Shown here: positions 24,302 to 33,538 of the stretch, piece after piece
Layout of the letters: the number at the start of each line of letters is the position of its first letter
Position numbering within the stretch: the first letter of the stretch is position 1
Source of the DNA: CSP1-1 sp035620615
GTDB lineage: Archaea > Thermoproteota > Nitrososphaeria > Nitrososphaerales > Nitrosopumilaceae
NCBI GenBank assembly: GCA_035620615.1
Contig: DASPGM010000011.1
Coordinates: 67,494 to 131,493, forward strand
Direction: 5' to 3'
DNA length: 64,000 nucleotides
Translations under genes and position numbers: made by a program
The notes under the pieces: model-generated
Told to the model about the DNA's origin: nothing
Database searches by the model: none
What the model saw: the letters and a program-made list of their open reading frames with translations, nothing else

Positions 24302-25479
24302 TATTGATATGCAATAATTCCAGCTTCAATAAGATATTTTATGCCTGAGACAAATTCCGAATCAGAGATTAAACCAGATGACCACCAACCTGCATTATTT
24401 CTAACCCAAGATGGAATTTCTTCAGATTGGTAAGAGTTTGTTTCAAATTGCTGAATTTTCATAATCTGATTTTGGATTAAATATTCTATTCCTTTTACAA
24501 AGTCAGTATCAGTTATAGCTCCGTCTGCCCACCAACCTGCATTATTTTTTACCCATTGAGGAATTTTTTTTTCTGTTATAGATTTTTGAGATTCTTCTGG
24601 AAATGCGTATAACCAAACTGTTCCAGATTTTGATTTATCTACAAGTAGGCCAGAAATTACAATATCCTCTTTTTGAAATGAAACTGATAATTCCTTAGTG
24701 TTTATTCCACGATAAGTAACAGTAATTCCTGAATCAACTAACTGTGGGTGCTCAAATCTACTAGTAATTTTCTTTGAAAATTTCCCATTTTCTGTCTCTG
24801 TAGGATTTATTTGTTCAAGAAAGAAAACTCCGCCCTCTTTATTGATAAGCTGAGCTGCAAAATCCTCTTGTAGAGGATTGATGACAACATGTTGTTTATC
24901 AGAGTAAGAGTAATCAATTTTGTCATTTGGTGTTTTATTACAAACATCATTACGCCATTCTTGTGACGAAGAAATTGCATTAAGCATTAATTGACCATGA
25001 AGTAGTTCATGATATAGTATTACAAGATTATCTATTTTTTGAGAACGCTTATCTTTGGCATCATTTGGAATAAGTACATCTGGATTAAGCTTTAATGTAT
25101 TATCACAATCCATTGTAATGATACCTTTAGAGCTAGTAGTAATTTTACACTGCCAAGAATAAGTGCCACCAACTAAAACTTCGCCTTCATGATCTTCTGG
25201 TACAGTAAAACCAGCTAGACGAGTTTCAACTACATTTACAACTAAATTATTAATATCATTGGTGTTACACGGAATTGTCACAATTTTTGGTTTTTCAAAT
25301 GTTGCTAATATTCCAGAAACATCTTTTTTCTCTATATCTAGTTTTAGAAACTCATCTAAAAGATTTTGAAAGGTTTTTTGTTCCCCTATTGATGGAGCAA
25401 CAAATTTGTCATCAAAGGAATCAAAACTTCCAGAAATCAGCGGAATAAGTAGAAAAAAAATGAAATTCAAATGTATCAT
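24301..25479 (-). CDS. secreted metallopeptidase-like protein with two 'NNAGWW' repeats
   Basis: 392 residues. A signal peptide (about 1-18) is followed by a domain with 'LYHELLHGQ' (HExxH at 157-161), a plausible zinc-protease site; 'PLQEDFAAQL' downstream could give the third ligand. Conserved cysteines at about 71, 111, 125 and 194 may form disulphides. The C-terminus has two repeats of about 38 residues starting 'IPQWVKNNAGWW' and 'IPSWVRNNAGWW' and ending in 'GIEYLI'/'GIKYLI', a module I also see at 37.1 kb. It is followed directly by nep1 (one-base overlap). Peptidase activity is inferred from the motif only. Confidence 0.65.
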   Translation of the reverse strand: MIHLNFIFFLLIPLISGSFDSFDDKFVAPSIGEQKTFQNLLDEFLKLDIEKKDVSGILATFEKPKIVTIPCNTNDINNLVVNVVETRLAGFTVPEDHEGEVLVGGTYSWQCKITTSSKGIITMDCDNTLKLNPDVLIPNDAKDKRSQKIDNLVILYHELLHGQLMLNAISSSQEWRNDVCNKTPNDKIDYSYSDKQHVVINPLQEDFAAQLINKEGGVFFLEQINPTETENGKFSKKITSRFEHPQLVDSGITVTYRGINTKELSVSFQKEDIVISGLLVDKSKSGTVWLYAFPEESQKSITEKKIPQWVKNNAGWWADGAITDTDFVKGIEYLIQNQIMKIQQFETNSYQSEEIPSWVRNNAGWWSSGLISDSEFVSGIKYLIEAGIIAYQ

Positions 25480-25496
25480 AAGTTTTTCTAAATGAT

Positions 25497-26621
25497 TTAA
25501 GAATTTGTACTCATTTGTACTTGTCTTTTAAATTCATCCCATCCTGGTTTTGGATTATTATCAGTTTCAATTAGACCTGCATTACAAATGTAATTACTCA
25601 ATCGTTCGATCACATACTCACTACTTCCAAGTCCTGATGGATCACCTATACTAATTTGACCTTCGACTGTATCTGGATTAATTATACAGGTTCCCTCTGC
25701 CCTATCATATAGTCTGTACCAGGTAACAAATTCTACATTAGATTCATTATCTCTGTAAAAATCAAATACTGTTTTGACAAAATCAGCTTGATCTTTTTGA
25801 TTTCCATTTACAAAATCAGTCGTACTCCAACTTATCTCAAAAATTGCCTTTTTCTTGTTAGGAACAAGATTCATCATTGTATCTAGATCATTTTTTGCTT
25901 GTTGAGGAGTTTTGTTTATTTCGTAAAGTGGATTAACTGGGAAGTAACTAAACGAAATAAAATCTCCTAAATCTAATTGTTCGACAATATGTCCAAGATT
26001 TTTGTTAATAACACCATGTAAAGAAAACGAATTACCCAGTTGTACATCTGGATGCTTTTCTTTTAATTGATCATATACTCCGTTAAAAAATTCTTTGTAA
26101 ACTGGTATGTTTTCTTCAGAGTACCTGAAATGTTCTTCTGTATCTCCTGCAATTATTACCGTATCGATTATGTCATATCGAGTAAGTATATCATCAAGAA
26201 CTTTGACTAGATTTTCTTTAGAAATTGAATTCAGACTTGGTTTTCCTATCCAATCTGGAAATGGACCTAATGTTTTTCCATTGATAATAGAAAAATATAG
26301 TGTTACCTTGAGGTCATTTTGTTTGTTAAAATCCATCCAGAGGTCCGATTGTTTCCAATCATAGTTTCCTTTTTCTGGTTCAAGTAGATTCCAAAAAAGA
26401 TAGAGATTAGTTCTACCAATACCTGTAGAAGAGGCTTGTGTGTAATAATTTTTCAAATCGTCAAGTGTAATTCTATTTGATGATGGATTAATGATTAAAC
26501 CAATTTTTTCATTATGAGTTGAAGATGCTATTAGTGTAGAATTTGCTGAATATAATAATATAGAAGCAACTAGCGCAATTGCAGCTGCAGCGATAATTCC
26601 TCCAATTATTGTCTTTTTCAA
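25497..26621 (-). CDS. membrane-anchored glycoside-hydrolase-like TIM-barrel protein
   Basis: 374 residues. An N-terminal signal anchor (about 5-27, 'IGGIIAAAAIALVASILLY') is followed by a region resembling GH clan A: 'TNLYLFWNLLEPEKGNYDW' (the W-x-x-x-EP-x-x-G-x-Y start common to cellulase-like enzymes), 'FPDWIG', 'IDTVIIAGDTEEHF' (acid position after strand 4), and 'KAIFEISWSTTDF' (second Glu candidate). 'FVTWYRLYD' follows. Substrate is unknown; such proteins in this lineage may act on surface glycans. It precedes the metallopeptidase-like gene by 17 bases. Confidence 0.6.
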   Translation of the reverse strand: MKKTIIGGIIAAAAIALVASILLYSANSTLIASSTHNEKIGLIINPSSNRITLDDLKNYYTQASSTGIGRTNLYLFWNLLEPEKGNYDWKQSDLWMDFNKQNDLKVTLYFSIINGKTLGPFPDWIGKPSLNSISKENLVKVLDDILTRYDIIDTVIIAGDTEEHFRYSEENIPVYKEFFNGVYDQLKEKHPDVQLGNSFSLHGVINKNLGHIVEQLDLGDFISFSYFPVNPLYEINKTPQQAKNDLDTMMNLVPNKKKAIFEISWSTTDFVNGNQKDQADFVKTVFDFYRDNESNVEFVTWYRLYDRAEGTCIINPDTVEGQISIGDPSGLGSSEYVIERLSNYICNAGLIETDNNPKPGWDEFKRQVQMSTNS

Positions 26622-26673
26622 TGATTTGTGCAGTTAGAAAAGAGTGTAAAAAAGTTGTGATTTATTTATTTAG

Positions 26674-29325
26674 CTAACCAGAAGTACAACCGCTAAAGCC
26701 ACATTCTATACAAAGACTACATCCTTCTACGAATACAAGATTGTTTTTGCAAGTGGGACAAAGATCTTCTTCTTTGTCTTCCTCTACAATCTGTGGAGAT
26801 TGAGTTACTTCTTCAGGAACTATCAGACGTAATGCATCATCTACTTGTTTTCGTACATAGTAATTTGTGATTTTTGTGTTAACATAATCTGTAACTACTT
26901 CGCTAGGTCTTGTATCGAATGTTTTTTTGGCATTTTCACTTGTCATGTGTAAAACTTGTTCATGTCTAGAACTATCTCTATAAACGGTAATTCCTTTGAG
27001 ACCCATTTCATGGGCAAGTAAATAGGCAGCTTTGACGTCCTCTGCAGATACATCATATGGCATGTTAATGGTTTTGGCAATTGCATTTCCTATCCAGTCT
27101 TGCCAAACTGCTTGGGCACAAAGATGATCAGCCCAATGTATATCCATTGCAGTAACAAAGATCCGTTGAATCCATTCTGGAATTTCAGGAATTCCTTTAA
27201 CAGAACCATAGTTATCTGCAACTTTAGCGAGTAGCTCTTCACTGTAAAGTCCATTTTCCTTGAGAACTTGTTCAAATATTTTATTTGTATAGAAAAATCT
27301 ACCAACTGTAACTCTCTTTTCAAAGACAAGTGCAAATGTTGGTTCCATTCCATTTGAACAATCTGCAATCATTGAAAGTGTACCAGTCGGTGCAACAGTT
27401 GTTGTTAACACATTTCGTATTCCATGTTTTTGAATTTTTGAAATCAGTGCATCCCAATCGTAAGAATGTTGACTCTTTGGTTTTTCATAATATCCTGCAA
27501 TTGGAATTTTTCCTTCTGGAAATTCAGTTTTTGAACACAATGGAAATTCTCCTCTTGTTTTTGCAAGAGCTACACTTTCTTCCATTGAATAGTAGGTGAG
27601 AGCTTCAGATAGCTTAGATTGCATTTCATAACCTTCCTTTGAGTTGTAAGGAATTCTTAACTTGTATAGAAGATCAGCTACCCCCATAACACCAAGTCCA
27701 ATTCGTCTTGACTCTTTTGATGCTACATCTATTTCATGAACTGGGTAATGGTTCACGTCAATAATATTATCAAGGAATCTAGTTGTCTTTCTAATTGTCT
27801 CTTCATATCTTTGCCAATCAAACTCATATTGTCCATCTGCTTTTCGTTTGACAAGATTTGCTAAATTGATAGAACCTAAATTACATGATTCGTATGGATA
27901 CAAACTCTGTTCTCCACAAGGATTAGTAGCTCGAAGAGGTCCTCCTCTAGCTTTTGCAAAAACATTGTATTGATTAATTTTATCAAAGAATATCAGACCA
28001 GGTTCTGCACTCTTCCATGCGGATAGTGCAATGAGATCAATTAGTTGATGTGCATTAATTTCTCTGATTGGTGCTTTACTATTTGGAGATCGTAGCATAA
28101 ATTTCCCATCTTCAGTGTTAACAAGGGCATTCCAGAAATCCTCCCAAATACCTACACTTACGTTGAAATTTTCAAGAATTCCCGGCTGAGTCTTATTTGT
28201 AATGAATTTTTCAACATCAGGATGCCATGCCTCTATAATACCCATATTGGCACCTCTTCTTTTTCCTCCCTGTTTTACTACCTCAGTTACGGTGTTAATG
28301 ATATTCATAAAAGAAACTGGGCCTGAAGCAACACCGGATGTTGAGGCTACAATATCTCCTTCTTGACGTAAATCCGAATAATTAATTCCAACTCCACCTC
28401 CAGATTTGAATATTAATGCAGCATCTGATGTTGATTTCATAATGCCTCCCATATCATCTGGCATTCCTAATACGAAACATGCAGAAAGCTGTCCCAAACG
28501 TCCACCAGCATTCATCATTGTAGGGGAGTTTGGTAAGAATATCTGTTCTGTCATTAAATCATAATATTCTGAAACTTTGTCAGCATAATTATCAAATTTC
28601 TTAGCAGCAAGCATTGTCAAAAGTTCTTTGAAGCTTACTTTCATCTGATCTTTCATTGCAAGATCAATGTAGTGATTGATTAAACTTCTAAAGTGCCATT
28701 TGTTAAGATAATATTCACCAAATTTGAATTTATAATCAAAGTCATTCAGTTTACCTAGATAACTTCGTGCCTCTTCTACATTCTGTTTAATTCCACCTTC
28801 TCTTGAGAAAATGGCACTATCACGTAATAGATCAGCAATAGCTACAAGCAAAGCAACTCTTTCAAACATTTGAGAAGGAGTTTCAATAATTTCACCTTTA
28901 TTATTTCTAACAAGATATCTGGACGCTAAAACTCGCAAGCAGTTAAGATCAAATTTCTTGGAAACTGGATCAAGGATTTTGAGATTAAGGACTTTGATCT
29001 TATCGTCTCGTACTTTACGGCGTTCATGTCTATATAGTATGTAGGCTTTGGCAATTTCACTAAATCCTTTATCGATCAGGGTTGATTCAACCATATCTTG
29101 AATGTCTTCTACGCTTGGAGGACTGGCTGCTGAGAAGCCCTGGTGATGTAATTTGGCAAGTACACCATCTGTTAATTGTTCTGCTATGCCACGATCAGGT
29201 TGACCGGTAGCATCAAGTGCCTTGTAAATAGCGTTTGTGATCTTGTCTTTGTTAAAGCTGGTAATCTTTCCGTTTCGTTTTCGGATTTCGGCGATACCAC
29301 TTTCTATTTGTGAATTTTCAACCAT
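26674..29325 (-). CDS. nrdJ: adenosylcobalamin-dependent ribonucleotide reductase (class II)
   Basis: 883 residues. The N-terminal ATP-cone (about 12-105) starts 'IRKRNGKITSFNKDKITNAI'. The catalytic barrel has 'LSACFVLGMPDD' (Cys of the redox pair), 'FKSGGGVGINYSDLRQEG', 'NPCGEQSLYPYESCNLGSINL' (N-C-G-E: thiyl Cys, Asn and Glu), and 'TTVAPTGTLSMIADCSNGMEP'. The C-terminal tail is a Cys-rich ribbon (about 853-881, 'CPTCKNNL', 'CSLCIECGFSGC') for reductant delivery. Class II enzymes use B12, which this lineage makes. The start is backed by GGGGGAG 9-15 bases upstream. Palindromes lie further upstream. Confidence 0.95.
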   Translation of the reverse strand: MVENSQIESGIAEIRKRNGKITSFNKDKITNAIYKALDATGQPDRGIAEQLTDGVLAKLHHQGFSAASPPSVEDIQDMVESTLIDKGFSEIAKAYILYRHERRKVRDDKIKVLNLKILDPVSKKFDLNCLRVLASRYLVRNNKGEIIETPSQMFERVALLVAIADLLRDSAIFSREGGIKQNVEEARSYLGKLNDFDYKFKFGEYYLNKWHFRSLINHYIDLAMKDQMKVSFKELLTMLAAKKFDNYADKVSEYYDLMTEQIFLPNSPTMMNAGGRLGQLSACFVLGMPDDMGGIMKSTSDAALIFKSGGGVGINYSDLRQEGDIVASTSGVASGPVSFMNIINTVTEVVKQGGKRRGANMGIIEAWHPDVEKFITNKTQPGILENFNVSVGIWEDFWNALVNTEDGKFMLRSPNSKAPIREINAHQLIDLIALSAWKSAEPGLIFFDKINQYNVFAKARGGPLRATNPCGEQSLYPYESCNLGSINLANLVKRKADGQYEFDWQRYEETIRKTTRFLDNIIDVNHYPVHEIDVASKESRRIGLGVMGVADLLYKLRIPYNSKEGYEMQSKLSEALTYYSMEESVALAKTRGEFPLCSKTEFPEGKIPIAGYYEKPKSQHSYDWDALISKIQKHGIRNVLTTTVAPTGTLSMIADCSNGMEPTFALVFEKRVTVGRFFYTNKIFEQVLKENGLYSEELLAKVADNYGSVKGIPEIPEWIQRIFVTAMDIHWADHLCAQAVWQDWIGNAIAKTINMPYDVSAEDVKAAYLLAHEMGLKGITVYRDSSRHEQVLHMTSENAKKTFDTRPSEVVTDYVNTKITNYYVRKQVDDALRLIVPEEVTQSPQIVEEDKEEDLCPTCKNNLVFVEGCSLCIECGFSGCTSG

Positions 29326-29430
29326 TATAACATCTCCCCCGCGATAGGTAATGAAACATGTGCTTATATCTGCTGTGGCAAAAAAAAATTTATCCAGATC
29401 AGATTTAGCTCAACTTATTTTACACCGGTA

Positions 29431-29445
29431 GTATGAATTTCATAC
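29431..29445. promoter_or_regulatory. palindrome upstream of nrdJ
   Basis: GTATGAATTTCATAC has perfect 7-base arms around one central base. It lies about 105 bases upstream of the nrdJ ATG (minus strand), in the 228-base gap after the NrdD-like regulator gene. Nearby TTTCGT/ACGAAA (29455-29474) can form a 6-base stem. It is a candidate operator. Confidence 0.45.
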
Positions 29446-29540
29446 GGGTTTAATTTTCGTAATTAAAAACGAAATTAGCAAAATTTCATTTAGAGTAATG
29501 ATAATTTAGAAAGTTGTATTTATCTAATGAGACTTTGCGT

Positions 29541-29551
29541 ACGAATTTCGT
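29541..29551. promoter_or_regulatory. second GAATTTC palindrome next to the NrdD-like gene's stop
   Basis: ACGAATTTCGT (5-base arms, single central base) shares the GAATTTC core with the palindrome at 29431-29445. The two sites are in the same intergenic region, so they may be two sites for one regulator. Confidence 0.35.
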
Positions 29552-29553
29552 CT

Positions 29554-31653
29554 TTAGATAATGTATGAAGATTTGCAATTAGGACATTTTTCTGCCAATT
29601 TTTCATCTTTCATTCCACAGTTTCCACAAATTGGTACCTGCTTGAATGGTTTAAAGGAGGTGGTTAGATCGGCTGCCTTTTCAATTGTTTTTTTGATCTC
29701 AGCAACTTTCGTATCTCGATCAAACTGAATCTTTGTTAGCAATCCGCCAGTTAGCATCTTTGCGATTTTATTACATTCAACAATTTTCTCATTTTTATTT
29801 GAAAGTTGAAGAATTTCGGTTGCGTCAAATGTAATACCTTCTGAGTAAGGTTTTCCTTGAAGAGATTGTAAAACGGAATTTTTTCCATATTTCTCACCAT
29901 CCAGCGTTGCAAATCTTGCAGAGCCTTCACTTTGAGTCATGCATATACTAACGTTAGCTCCTATTTCTTTTCCTTTCTTTTTTGCAACATCTACTGCAGT
30001 TTCAATAACTTTATGTAAAATTTCTCTTCCTTCTTTGTTGTCTTCAAAACCTAATATGTTAAAGACAGCTTCATGTAAGCCCACTAGATTAACAATCAGT
30101 GTACTTGTACTTCGTTGCATGTATTGAGTATTTCCTGCAAGAATTGGATTTAATCCTCTTCTTGTTAGATCAGAAATATCTTTTTTTCTTAATGACATTG
30201 AAGAAAGAGCTGGTTTCATTAATAGTGCTAACCGTGCTCTAAAGTAAGTTTCATCTTTGTTTGACTCAAATGCAAGTCGAGGAAGATTAATTGATAGAGA
30301 TTGAAGTTTAATTGATGTTGCTCCCGTGTTTTTTGTATCTTCTTTTGATATTCCCTGAGTTGAGACAATTCCTTTAGAGAAAATTATTTTTCCACCAAGT
30401 GCAATTATTTCTGCTAATACATCAGAAGAATCAGTTAGTTTTGCTTTGTCATAATCAATAATAAGACCAATTTTTGGTATCGGTGTTATTTTCACATAAT
30501 TTTTGTAAGCTAGAAGGATTGCCTTTACAATTTTTTGATCGGATCCTAGTTGAATTATAAAAGAAACAAGAGTTGGGTTACGACCATATTGTGATGTAGT
30601 TGAGGATATGGCAAAGGCGTCTGTTAATTTTTGTTCTAAATCTGAGGAATTTTTTGTATGTTTGGCCAATAATTGGGTTAGCCCATCCATTACTACCTCC
30701 TGTGATACTTCCTTTGAGATCAAAGAGACTATCATTGAAAGTGCAGAGGTTAGATTATCTAGAGTTTTAATGGATGGGATTCTAGTCACGCCTAGAGCTT
30801 TGCCGCGTAAATCAATTCCATCTTCGATTAATTCTTTTAAATTCACAAAAATTGTGTCAGGTAGGAGAGACCAAATTCCAGGATTTGCTATATGAAGGTC
30901 TCCAGATAGGTGAGAATCGGCCACATCTTTAGGCAGGGTATTTAATAGAAGATGTTCAGCAAACACGGTTTGTCCTGTCTTATACAAGAGACCTTCTGCT
31001 CCATTGTCTACATTTTCCACATTTGAAATCATTTCTTTGACTTCAAATACAGGCATTCCAAGTCTTGCCAGTTTGTTTCTATATTCTTCATGGCCATGTT
31101 CTAAAAGAACAGAGTTTACCATTTCACGAATAAGGGAACCAGTAAGATATGTTGTTTGATATTTGTAGATTCTATTTTCTACTTCTTCTGTAATTTTTTG
31201 AGCTAATTCTAATGGAAGACTGCCCTCACGTACTAAAGATTGAATAATTTTGTGAGAGTTAAACTCTTCAATGGATTCGTGTGAAGTACGAACATACATT
31301 TTACCACTTTCTATGATTGAACGTTCTTCAATTTGGCGTGCAAGACTCAAAACTAGTTTCCCCAGGTTTGTAATTGTATAACGCCTTTCGGATTTATTTA
31401 GTGCAACTAGTGATTGTCTCAATAATTTTCTCAGATGGTAGGCAAATTTACCACTTTCTTTTTTTGATTTGAATCCAGCCAAGGATTTTAATTCAGAATA
31501 AGTTAATGGTCCTTTTGAGTTTAGAATTCTTAAAATATCAATTCTGTTAGGGCTTGCCATTACAGAAAAGATCATTCTAACACGTTTTGATGTAGATTGT
31601 AAAATGCCTCCGCGCTTTGGTTCTTCTAACTCCTCACTTAGCTCCATATTCAT
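29554..31653 (-). CDS. HTH / ATP-cone / inactive NrdD-like fusion, probable regulator
   Basis: 699 residues in an unusual order. Residues 22-105 are an ArsR-type winged helix ('ASPNRIDILRILNSKGPLTY', 'AYHLRKLL'). Residues about 118-200 look like an ATP-cone ('VRTSHESIEEFNSHKIIQSL'). Residues about 220-640 resemble a class III ribonucleotide reductase barrel ('GDLHIANPGIW', 'SLSINLPRLAFES' 452-464, 'GLHEAVFNILGFE', 'QSEGSARFATLD'). Residues 676-693 form a zinc ribbon ('ICGNCG', 'KCPNC'). The first Cys is residue 571, so the catalytic cysteines of NrdD are missing, and the protein ends six residues after the zinc ribbon, without the glycyl-radical RxxGY loop. It precedes nrdJ. A dNTP-sensing transcription factor is inferred. 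Confidence 0.75.
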   Translation of the reverse strand: MNMELSEELEEPKRGGILQSTSKRVRMIFSVMASPNRIDILRILNSKGPLTYSELKSLAGFKSKKESGKFAYHLRKLLRQSLVALNKSERRYTITNLGKLVLSLARQIEERSIIESGKMYVRTSHESIEEFNSHKIIQSLVREGSLPLELAQKITEEVENRIYKYQTTYLTGSLIREMVNSVLLEHGHEEYRNKLARLGMPVFEVKEMISNVENVDNGAEGLLYKTGQTVFAEHLLLNTLPKDVADSHLSGDLHIANPGIWSLLPDTIFVNLKELIEDGIDLRGKALGVTRIPSIKTLDNLTSALSMIVSLISKEVSQEVVMDGLTQLLAKHTKNSSDLEQKLTDAFAISSTTSQYGRNPTLVSFIIQLGSDQKIVKAILLAYKNYVKITPIPKIGLIIDYDKAKLTDSSDVLAEIIALGGKIIFSKGIVSTQGISKEDTKNTGATSIKLQSLSINLPRLAFESNKDETYFRARLALLMKPALSSMSLRKKDISDLTRRGLNPILAGNTQYMQRSTSTLIVNLVGLHEAVFNILGFEDNKEGREILHKVIETAVDVAKKKGKEIGANVSICMTQSEGSARFATLDGEKYGKNSVLQSLQGKPYSEGITFDATEILQLSNKNEKIVECNKIAKMLTGGLLTKIQFDRDTKVAEIKKTIEKAADLTTSFKPFKQVPICGNCGMKDEKLAEKCPNCKSSYII

Positions 31654-31712
31654 GTCTAAAAGATCATGGGGTAATTAAGATTTGTGACGAAATAATGATC
31701 CCAAAGTTTAGA

Positions 31713-31874
31713 TCAGTTTTCTCTAACATCTAATGTAAATTCTGATGTAGAAAGAGTTTGTCCACATTCTGGGCATTTATTATTGTATGGCCTGACGACA
31801 TCTTTTACAGACTTTAGCATTTTCATGTTGGCGATCTTTTTCCCACATTTTCCACAAATAATTTCAACGGACAT
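31713..31874 (-). CDS. small zinc-ribbon protein
   Basis: 53 residues from ATG 31872-31874 to TGA 31713-31715. It has two CxxC pairs, 'CGKCGKK' (7, 10) and 'CPECGQT' (34, 37), 24 residues apart, the spacing of a rubredoxin-like zinc ribbon. The C-terminus is 'STSEFTLDVREN'. It lies between the thiolase/DUF35 genes and the HTH-NrdD-like gene on the same strand. Function unknown. Confidence 0.6.
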   Translation of the reverse strand: MSVEIICGKCGKKIANMKMLKSVKDVVRPYNNKCPECGQTLSTSEFTLDVREN

Positions 31875-31944
31875 AAGATTTAGCCAAGTTTAAAATTATT
31901 AAAAATCCTTTTTGATTTTATTTCATTATTATGATAAATTAGAT

Positions 31945-32310
31945 TCACTGTTTTTCGATCAAAATTCCGCGTTCATCATAGCCAACAATTTTGGCCTTTG
32001 TTCCAACTGGAAGATCTGATGGCTTTGAAATTCCAGACATAAAGCCTGAAATTCTTAGATTGGAATTATCAAGGCTAAGAACAACCCAGGCATAAGGGGT
32101 ATATTTTTCAAATCCTGCTGGTGGAACGGTAATAATGGTATATGTTGCAATAGAACCTTTACCTTCAAGAAATTCATTTTCAAATTCCTTATTTCCACAT
32201 TTTTGACAATAATATACAGTCGCTAAATGTAGCTCCCCACATTTGTTGCATTTTCTTGCAATAACTTTACCTAATTTTACTGAATCAATAAATTCCTGTT
32301 TAGAAGACAA
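31945..32310 (-). CDS. zinc-ribbon/OB-fold acyl-CoA-associated protein (DUF35 type)
   Basis: About 121 residues from TTG 32310 ('(M)SSKQEFIDSV'); a GTG at 32319 is an alternative. The zinc ribbon is C-x2-C...C-x2-C ('ARKCNKCGELH', 'YYCQKCGN'), followed by an OB fold ('GKGSIATYTIITVPPAGF', 'WVVLSLDNSNLRISGFM', 'GTKAKIVGYDERG'). These proteins partner with thiolase-like or HMG-CoA-synthase proteins. The upstream gene is a thiolase whose stop is two bases before the chosen start, as expected for a complex. Confidence 0.88.
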   Translation of the reverse strand: MSSKQEFIDSVKLGKVIARKCNKCGELHLATVYYCQKCGNKEFENEFLEGKGSIATYTIITVPPAGFEKYTPYAWVVLSLDNSNLRISGFMSGISKPSDLPVGTKAKIVGYDERGILIEKQ

Positions 32311-32311
32311 T

Positions 32312-33481
32312 TTACACACTTTGGAATATATGCACGGCGCAACTTGCACCTGTTGCACCGAAGTTTTGGGTTAGACCAATTTTTGCATCTTTAACAGTTC
32401 TTTCTCCTGCTTTTCCGGTAAGTTGATCAAATACTTCTACAACTTGACCTACACCAGTTGCGCCAATTGGATGACCTTTTGATTTTAAACCCCCTGATGG
32501 ATTAATAGGAATAGAACCATTTCTTGCGGTTAATCCTTCTCGTATTCCTTCAACCCCTTTTCCTTTTTCAAAGAAACCCAAGTCTTCAGAATCAACTATT
32601 TCAGCTATAGTAAAACAATCATGGACCTCTGCGAAATCAATATCTTTTGGAGTAATTCCTGCCATTTTGTAAGCTGCTTCTGCTGCAATCTTAGTACTCG
32701 GGATGGTTGTTAAATGTTCACGACCTTGAAGTGCTGCTGGTGAACCACCTCTACCTGAACCAATTACTCTGATGTAATCTTTTGTGTGATCTTTTGCAAA
32801 TTTTTCACTGCATAAGATAACTGAACTTGCTCCGTCAGAAAATGGACAACAGTCATAAAGCTTTAGCGGACTTGCAACTACAGCTGAATTCATAACATCA
32901 TCTATTGTAATTTTTTTTCTCAAATGTGCTTTTGGATTGGAAAATCCATTATCATGATTTTTTACTGCTACCATTGCAAGATCTTCTTCAGTAGCTCTAA
33001 ACTCTGTAAGATAAGCTCGTGCCATTGATGCAAACAATCCTGGAAAAGAAGCACCTGCTTGCCCTTCGTAAAAAAAATCTGAACAATATGAAAAATAAGT
33101 TGTAGTCCACTCTGTTCCTGTATGTGTTACTTTTTCAACACCTGTAACTAACACTACATCATAAAATCCTGCAGCAACGTTTGCAAAAGCTTCTCTAAAT
33201 GAAACGGAACCACTTCCACATGCTGATTCAATTGATAATGATGGTCGTTCAGATATTCCAAGATTACTCATTACAACTGGACCAAGATGAACTTGTTTAT
33301 CTGCAACACCAAAAACATTGGAAATGTACCCTGCTTTGATTTCTTTAGGATCAATTCCAGCACTATCAATAGCTCCAATTGACGCTTGAAGAGTTATATC
33401 AGAAATACTATCAGCAAGTTTGCCATATTTTGTACTACCTGCACCTATAACACAAACTTTTTCCACAAAAGACACTGACAA
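32312..33481 (-). CDS. thiolase-family acetyl-CoA acetyltransferase (SCP-x type)
   Basis: 389 residues. 'SIESACGSGSVSFREAF' holds the nucleophilic Cys. 'EVHDCFTIAEIVDSEDLG' and 'NPSGGLKSKGHPIGATGVGQ' carry the catalytic His residues (GHPxGATG). The C-terminal 'GLTQNFGATGASCAV' lies where thiolases have the second Cys. It starts with TTG; GTGs a few codons on are alternatives. With the downstream DUF35 protein it is likely to form the archaeal thiolase complex of acetoacetyl-CoA formation, for mevalonate or the 4-hydroxybutyrate half-cycle. That last point is inference. Confidence 0.9.
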   Translation of the reverse strand: MSVSFVEKVCVIGAGSTKYGKLADSISDITLQASIGAIDSAGIDPKEIKAGYISNVFGVADKQVHLGPVVMSNLGISERPSLSIESACGSGSVSFREAFANVAAGFYDVVLVTGVEKVTHTGTEWTTTYFSYCSDFFYEGQAGASFPGLFASMARAYLTEFRATEEDLAMVAVKNHDNGFSNPKAHLRKKITIDDVMNSAVVASPLKLYDCCPFSDGASSVILCSEKFAKDHTKDYIRVIGSGRGGSPAALQGREHLTTIPSTKIAAEAAYKMAGITPKDIDFAEVHDCFTIAEIVDSEDLGFFEKGKGVEGIREGLTARNGSIPINPSGGLKSKGHPIGATGVGQVVEVFDQLTGKAGERTVKDAKIGLTQNFGATGASCAVHIFQSV

Positions 33482-33538
33482 GAATCCCTATAAAAATTGT
33501 TCATACGTTTTCATTAAGATGATTAATCAAAGATAATA

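Noticed and set aside
27330..27599. Open frame opposite nrdJ
   Set aside because: The active-site region of nrdJ is encoded on the other strand; the antisense frame has no family pattern.
29326..29430. Possible cobalamin riboswitch before the B12-dependent nrdJ
   Set aside because: No B12-box-like conserved core or long multi-stem structure in the 228-base gap; only short palindromes are seen.
29554..31653. Active anaerobic (class III) ribonucleotide reductase
   Set aside because: No Cys in the first 570 residues and no C-terminal glycyl-radical loop; an HTH is fused at the N-terminus.
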